Source of the DNA: Alkalicaulis satelles
Lineage (GTDB): Bacteria > Pseudomonadota > Alphaproteobacteria > Caulobacterales > Maricaulaceae
Length of the DNA stretch: 64,000 nucleotides
Assembly: GCF_008630495.1 (NCBI RefSeq)
Contig: NZ_VWOJ01000005.1
Location: 161,962 to 225,961, forward strand
Direction of reading: 5' to 3'
Made by a program: the position numbers and the translations under genes. Below, in pieces: positions 49,932 through 64,000 of this stretch. The notes under the pieces are model-generated. The model did no database searches. It was not told the origin of the DNA and saw only the letters and a list, made by a program, of their open reading frames with translations. The stretch's first letter is position 1, and each line of letters opens with the position of its first letter.

Positions 49932-50651
49932 ATGGCGAAGATTGCAAAACGGACCGCCGCTGCGCGCAATGGCATTGATCGCGACAAGCTTTACAGCCTC
50001 GACGATGCGGTGAAGCTGGTGAAAGAGCGCGCTACGGCCAAGTTTGACGAGACCATCGAGGTCGCCGTCAATCTGGGCGTCGACCCGCGTCACGCCGATC
50101 AGATGGTGCGCGGCGTCGTGTCCCTGCCCAATGGCACGGGCCGCTCTGTGCGCGTGGCCGTGTTCGCCAAGGGCCCCAAGGCTGACGAAGCCAAAAAGGC
50201 CGGCGCGGACGTGGTGGGCGCTGAAGACCTGTTCGAGACCGTCTCGGCGGGCCAGATCGATTTCGACAAGGTGATCGCCACCCCGGACATGATGCCGCTG
50301 GTCGGCCGTCTGGGCAAAGTGCTCGGCCCGCGCGGCATGATGCCGAACCCGAAGGTCGGCACCGTGACCATGGACGTGGCCAAGGCGGTTGCGGACTCCA
50401 AGGGCGGCGCGGTGGAATTCCGCGTGGAGAAGGCGGGCATCGTGCACGCCGGCGTTGGCAAGGCCAGCTTCTCCGAAGCCGCGCTGGGCGAAAACATTCG
50501 CGCCCTGCTGGGGGCTCTGGTGAAGGCCAAGCCGTCCGGCGCCAAAGGCCAATATGTCAAACGCATCGCGCTGAGCTCCACCATGGGGCCGGGCGTGAAA
50601 ATCGATGTCGCCGAGGCGTCCGCCTTGGCGCCGGCTGAAGCTGCTGCCTAG
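49932..50651 (+). CDS. rplA: Ribosomal protein L1
   Basis: The 239-residue product has the L1 motifs [39 protein letters not shown] and the [20 protein letters not shown] segment. L1 forms the mobile stalk near the ribosomal E site and in other bacteria represses its own operon. It is in an operon with rplK. The C-terminal [11 protein letters not shown] is a short added tail. Confidence 0.97.
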   Translation: MAKIAKRTAAARNGIDRDKLYSLDDAVKLVKERATAKFDETIEVAVNLGVDPRHADQMVRGVVSLPNGTGRSVRVAVFAKGPKADEAKKAGADVVGAEDLFETVSAGQIDFDKVIATPDMMPLVGRLGKVLGPRGMMPNPKVGTVTMDVAKAVADSKGGAVEFRVEKAGIVHAGVGKASFSEAALGENIRALLGALVKAKPSGAKGQYVKRIALSSTMGPGVKIDVAEASALAPAEAAA

Positions 50652-50974
50652 AAGCAGCTGAAGCGAGAGTTACCCGCCTGGCCGTTGATGCGGCGGGGCG
50701 GGGGTCCGGACTGGTTTTGGCGGCGCAGCCGTCCTGATCCGGTCCGGCCTGTCCGAGATCCCGGGGGAGGGGCGTTCGCGCCGCTCTTAATCCAGACGGC
50801 CCCGGGTGAGACAGAGCGAAAACCGTTTTAACCGGCGCGAGCCGGGGTGGCGGTTCGAGCCCTGGGGCAGGCAAGTCCGCGCTGGCGCGCCTGTCCCGGT
50901 CTGACCGGACGGCGTTATGGCGCGGCGGCTTGAGGGCCGCCCGCGGTGGGCGGTCCGAACGAAGGGAGACCGCA
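50652..50974 (+). promoter_or_regulatory. Leader region of rplJL, probable L10-binding mRNA leader
   Basis: The 323-nt gap before rplJ has no gene but many complementary G/C-rich segments. Many bacteria carry an L10(L12)4-binding leader exactly here. The structure could not be folded by hand, so this is positional inference. A GGGAGACC ribosome site ends the region. Confidence 0.4.
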
Positions 50975-51493
50975 ATGGATCGTACGACCAAAGTGGCGGC
51001 GGTCGAGGAGCTCACGGAGATTTTCTCCGCCTCCGGATCTGTCGTCCTGGCCCGTTATTCGGGTCTGACTGTTGCGGAAATGACCAAGCTGCGCGGTGAT
51101 CTGCGGGCCAAGGGCGGACGTCTGAAAGTCGTCCGCAACCGCCTGGCGAAGATCGCTCTGAAGGGTCAGAAAGGCGAGGGCGCCGCGGACATGTTTCAAG
51201 GTCCGATCGCCATTGCCTTTTCTGAAGACTTCACCGCAGCGCCGAAGGTGGCGATCGAGTTCGCCAAATCGAACCCCAAGTTCGAGATCATCGGCGGCTT
51301 CATGGAAGAGAATGTCTTTGGCGACGCCAAAGGCGTTGAAGAGCTCTCCAAGATGCCGTCGCGTGAAGAACTCATCGGCGCCATCGTGGGCCGTCTCATG
51401 GGCCAGGCCAGCGAGATCGTCTCGCGGCTCAACGCGCCGGGGTCCACCCTGGCCGGCCAGATCGAGGCGATCCGCGAACAAGCGGCCAGCTGA
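50975..51493 (+). CDS. rplJ: Ribosomal protein L10
   Basis: The 172-residue product starts at ATG 50975 behind GGGAG. Motifs are VLARYSGLTVAEMTKLRGDL, KVVRNRLAKIAL and, at the end, a helix for L7/L12 binding (LAGQIEAIREQAA). An in-frame upstream codon at 50930 would add an arginine-rich stretch that is unlike L10. Confidence 0.96.
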   Translation: MDRTTKVAAVEELTEIFSASGSVVLARYSGLTVAEMTKLRGDLRAKGGRLKVVRNRLAKIALKGQKGEGAADMFQGPIAIAFSEDFTAAPKVAIEFAKSNPKFEIIGGFMEENVFGDAKGVEELSKMPSREELIGAIVGRLMGQASEIVSRLNAPGSTLAGQIEAIREQAAS

Positions 51494-51547
51494 CGTCGTC
51501 TCCGCAACTCGAACCCATAACCCTGACGAACGCGAAGGAACAAAACC

Positions 51548-51925
51548 ATGGCTGATGTGGCCAAACTTGCTGAAGACCTCCTGGGCCTGACCATTCTGGA
51601 AGCCAAGGAGCTTAACGACATCCTGGAATCCAAAGGCATCAAGGCGGCTGCGGCCGCTGTCGCCGTCGCCGCTCCGGCGGGCGGTGACGCTGGTGGCGCT
51701 GCGGCGGAAGAGAAAGACGAGTTTGACGTCATTCTCGTCACTGCCGGGGACAAGAAGATCAACGTGATCAAGGAAGTCCGCGCGATTACCGGCCTGGGCC
51801 TGAAAGAAGCCAAGGACCTGGTTGAAGCCGGTGGCAAAGCCGTCAAGGAAGGCGCCGCCAAGGCCGAGGCCGAGGAAATCAAGAAGAAGCTCGAAGAGGC
51901 TGGCGCCACTGTCGAGCTGAAGTAA
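51548..51925 (+). CDS. rplL: Ribosomal protein L7/L12
   Basis: The 125-residue acidic protein has the N-terminal dimer domain ([20 protein letters not shown]), a short alanine-rich hinge and the C-terminal domain with [20 protein letters not shown]. It forms the stalk that recruits translation GTPases. The 267-nt gap before rpoB contains G/C-rich inverted segments that may attenuate read-through. Confidence 0.97.
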   Translation: MADVAKLAEDLLGLTILEAKELNDILESKGIKAAAAAVAVAAPAGGDAGGAAAEEKDEFDVILVTAGDKKINVIKEVRAITGLGLKEAKDLVEAGGKAVKEGAAKAEAEEIKKKLEEAGATVELK

Positions 51926-52192
51926 GGACCTCCGGGGCCGCCGCAGCGCTCGCGCCGCGGCAGTCCCGGTGATCCGGCGAACGCCCTTGCGGGCGCATGG
52001 GGCTTGCCCGTGCGCCCGTAACGGCGTCGCACCAGACGCATACCGCTGCATGGCCATTTCCGTCCCGGAGCCGCGCAGCGCCGCACCGCAAGGGCCCCCT
52101 CAATGGCCGCCTTGCGGGGTTCGGGACGGGTGACGGGGGATGCGTCCCCCGGGAGCGCAAGACGCTGGCAAGGCCGGCGATAGGGAGCGAAA

Positions 52193-56272
<4,080 letters not shown>

Positions 56273-56368
56273 ACCGCCAACAGCCCCTTACAGCGCGCAA
56301 CCCGTATCAAGGCGGCGGGCCCCGGCCCCTACCGGCCCCGCCGCCGCCACCGTCAAGGAGACGGACCG

Positions 56369-60580
<4,212 letters not shown>

Positions 60581-60611
60581 GCCTCAGCCGGTCAGGCGAA
60601 ATGAGTCAACG

Positions 60612-60642
60612 CGCGCCCGTCAGGCCAGCCCTGGCGGGCGCG
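60612..60642 (+). terminator. Terminator-like hairpin after rpoC
   Basis: CGCGCCCG (60612-60619) pairs with CGGGCGCG (60635-60642), with an inner stem TCAGG/CCTGG making 13 pairs and a 5-nt loop. It lies 32 nt after the rpoC stop and is followed by TGCTTGTCC, a weak T-stretch. Confidence 0.6.
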
Positions 60643-60687
60643 TGCTTGTCCGCCGCGGGGACCCTGAAAATATCGGGTGCGGGCGTC

Positions 60688-60716
60688 TTGACGCGGACAG
60701 GGGTGATGAGTAGGTT
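60688..60716 (+). promoter_or_regulatory. Candidate promoter of the str operon (rpsL-rpsG-fusA-tuf)
   Basis: TTGACG at 60688-60693 and TAGGTT at 60711-60716 are separated by exactly 17 nt, between the rpoC terminator and rpsL. The -35 is a near-consensus match. Confidence 0.55.
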
Positions 60717-60907
60717 CCGCGCTCGATTTCCGGGGGTGAGCCGTAGCCGGTCTGCAAAGCCCGTCTAGACGTCGCCCGGATACTGGACACAACGCCTTCA
60801 CGACCGTCCGCGGACGAACGGCAAACGCCGTCGCGCCCGCAGACGGGCTTTTCGCGTGGCGCCGCTGGGCGCATGCGATGCTGCGAACAGGAACGGACAA
60901 GGGCCTT

Positions 60908-61279
60908 ATGCCGACGATCAACCAGCTCATCCGCAAGCCGCGGAAAGACAAGCCCAAGCGCAACAAGGTGCCGGCCCTGCAGGCTTGCCCGCAGCGCCGC
61001 GGCGTTTGCACCCGCGTTTACACCACCACCCCGAAAAAGCCGAACTCGGCCCTGCGGAAGGTCGCCAAGGTGCGCCTGACCAATGGTTATGAGGTGGTGA
61101 GCTATATCCCCGGTGAAGGCCATAACCTGCAGGAGCACTCGGTGGTGCTGATCCGCGGCGGGCGCGTGAAGGACCTTCCCGGCGTGCGTTACCACATTCT
61201 GCGCGGCGTTCTGGACACCCAGGGCGTCAAGGACCGCCGCCAGCGCCGTTCGAAATACGGCGCCAAGCGTCCGAAATAA
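60908..61279 (+). CDS. rpsL: Ribosomal protein S12
   Basis: The 123-residue product starts [20 protein letters not shown] and has [20 protein letters not shown] and the [17 protein letters not shown] segment. The lysines linked to streptomycin sensitivity in other species are unchanged. An earlier in-frame ATG at 60878 adds ten residues unlike S12. Confidence 0.97.
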   Translation: MPTINQLIRKPRKDKPKRNKVPALQACPQRRGVCTRVYTTTPKKPNSALRKVAKVRLTNGYEVVSYIPGEGHNLQEHSVVLIRGGRVKDLPGVRYHILRGVLDTQGVKDRRQRRSKYGAKRPK

Positions 61280-61291
61280 GGAGACACGGCC

Positions 61292-61762
61292 ATGTCACGC
61301 CGTCACCGCGCAGAGAAGCGCGAGATTCAGCCCGATCCGAAATTCGGCGATCGCGATCTGACCAAGTTCATGAACTACATCATGGTGGACGGTAAGAAAT
61401 CCGCCGCCGAGGCCATCATCTATGGCGCGCTGGAAATCGTCGAGACGAAAGCCAAGCGCGAGCCGGTGCGCGTGTTCCACGAGGCGCTGGACAATGTGGC
61501 TCCCGAGATCGAGGTGCGCTCGCGCCGGGTCGGCGGCGCCACCTACCAGGTGCCGGTGGACGTGCGTCCTGACCGCCGCAAGGCGCTGGCCATCCGCTGG
61601 CTGGCCGCCGCCGCGCGTTCGCGCAACGAGAACACCATGCGCGAGCGGCTCGCCGCCGAGCTCATGGACGCGGCCTCCAATCGCGGCACCGCGGTGAAAA
61701 AGCGTGAAGACACGCACCGCATGGCCGAAGCGAACCGCGCGTTCGCCCATTACCGCTGGTAA
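61292..61762 (+). CDS. rpsG: Ribosomal protein S7
   Basis: The 156-residue product starts [20 protein letters not shown] and contains [20 protein letters not shown] and [17 protein letters not shown]. It organises the 3' domain of 16S rRNA. It lies 12 nt after rpsL. Confidence 0.97.
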   Translation: MSRRHRAEKREIQPDPKFGDRDLTKFMNYIMVDGKKSAAEAIIYGALEIVETKAKREPVRVFHEALDNVAPEIEVRSRRVGGATYQVPVDVRPDRRKALAIRWLAAAARSRNENTMRERLAAELMDAASNRGTAVKKREDTHRMAEANRAFAHYRW

Positions 61763-61798
61763 GCCAGCAAGCCTCCTGCTCCTAAAAGGACCCTCCCC

Positions 61799-63874
<2,076 letters not shown>

Positions 63875-63923
63875 CGGACGCCGGGCGCCGTCAAGAGCAA
63901 CACGAGAAGAACAGGACAAGACA

Positions 63924-64000
63924 ATGGCCAAGGGTAAGTTTGAGCGTAACAAGCCGCACGTCAACATTGGCACGATTGGTCACGTTGACCATGGCAAGAC
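63924..64000 (+). CDS. tuf: Elongation factor Tu, cut by the right edge
   Basis: Only the first 25 complete codons are visible. They include [20 protein letters not shown], leading into the VDHGK GTP-binding loop. It begins 49 nt after fusA, as expected for the str operon. Confidence 0.97.
   Translation, partial: MAKGKFERNKPHVNIGTIGHVDHGK

Noticed and set aside
60908..61279. Possible streptomycin resistance change in S12
   Set aside because: The PKKPNS region is unchanged from sensitive bacteria.

Overview
The window is about 65% G+C chromosomal DNA from an alphaproteobacterium. Gene content and order suggest the Maricaulales/Caulobacterales side (Oceanicaulis-, Glycocaulis- or Maricaulis-like). 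The evidence is a tRNA-Trp directly upstream of secE-nusG, a class II (plant/alphaproteobacterial) glutamate-cysteine ligase, an FbpABC iron transporter, and a TLESWSM-type sodium channel. The genus is inference, because no rRNA or marker search was possible.

Left part (1-17.6 kb): a defence island beside a tRNA-Met gene. Two minus-strand genes look like a Druantia type III system. One is a very large DUF1998-type helicase (DruE-like, cut by the left edge). The other is a 1088-residue partner (DruH/YjiT-like). A 58-codon scrap resembling the N-terminus of an Mrr-type restriction enzyme lies upstream of them. Divergent from these is a complete type I restriction-modification operon, hsdR-hsdS-X-hsdM. 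X is a translationally coupled 303-residue protein joining a GIY-YIG domain to a cold-shock RNA/DNA-binding domain, and it is the most unusual gene here. A serine recombinase overlaps the end of hsdM tail to tail and has repeated sites upstream. Then come a small exported protein in A+T-richer DNA and a decayed tyrosine integrase tail next to the 3' end of tRNA-Met. Together these suggest an old integrative island boundary at about 17.6 kb.

Middle part (17.7-48.2 kb): ordinary core and metabolic genes. They are a chemoreceptor, a TonB-like periplasmic protein, dihydrolipoamide dehydrogenase, gshA, ycgN, a class A penicillin-binding protein, a voltage-gated sodium channel, fbpCBA, tRNA-Val, gph, glmU-gabD-rpiA, a PQQ-type sugar dehydrogenase, a CelD-like acyltransferase, def with a lipoprotein, a DUF3299 lipoprotein carrying a run of 15 C, a hybrid histidine kinase with a degenerate receiver, cutA, queC-queE, lon and an M19 dipeptidase. 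A cluster of related palindromes fills the gap at 47.8-48.2 kb.

Right part (48.3-64 kb): the conserved transcription/translation block trnW-secE-nusG-rplKA-rplJL-rpoBC-rpsL-rpsG-fusA-tuf. It has an L10-type leader, an rpoC terminator and a strong promoter candidate for the str operon. tuf is cut by the right edge.
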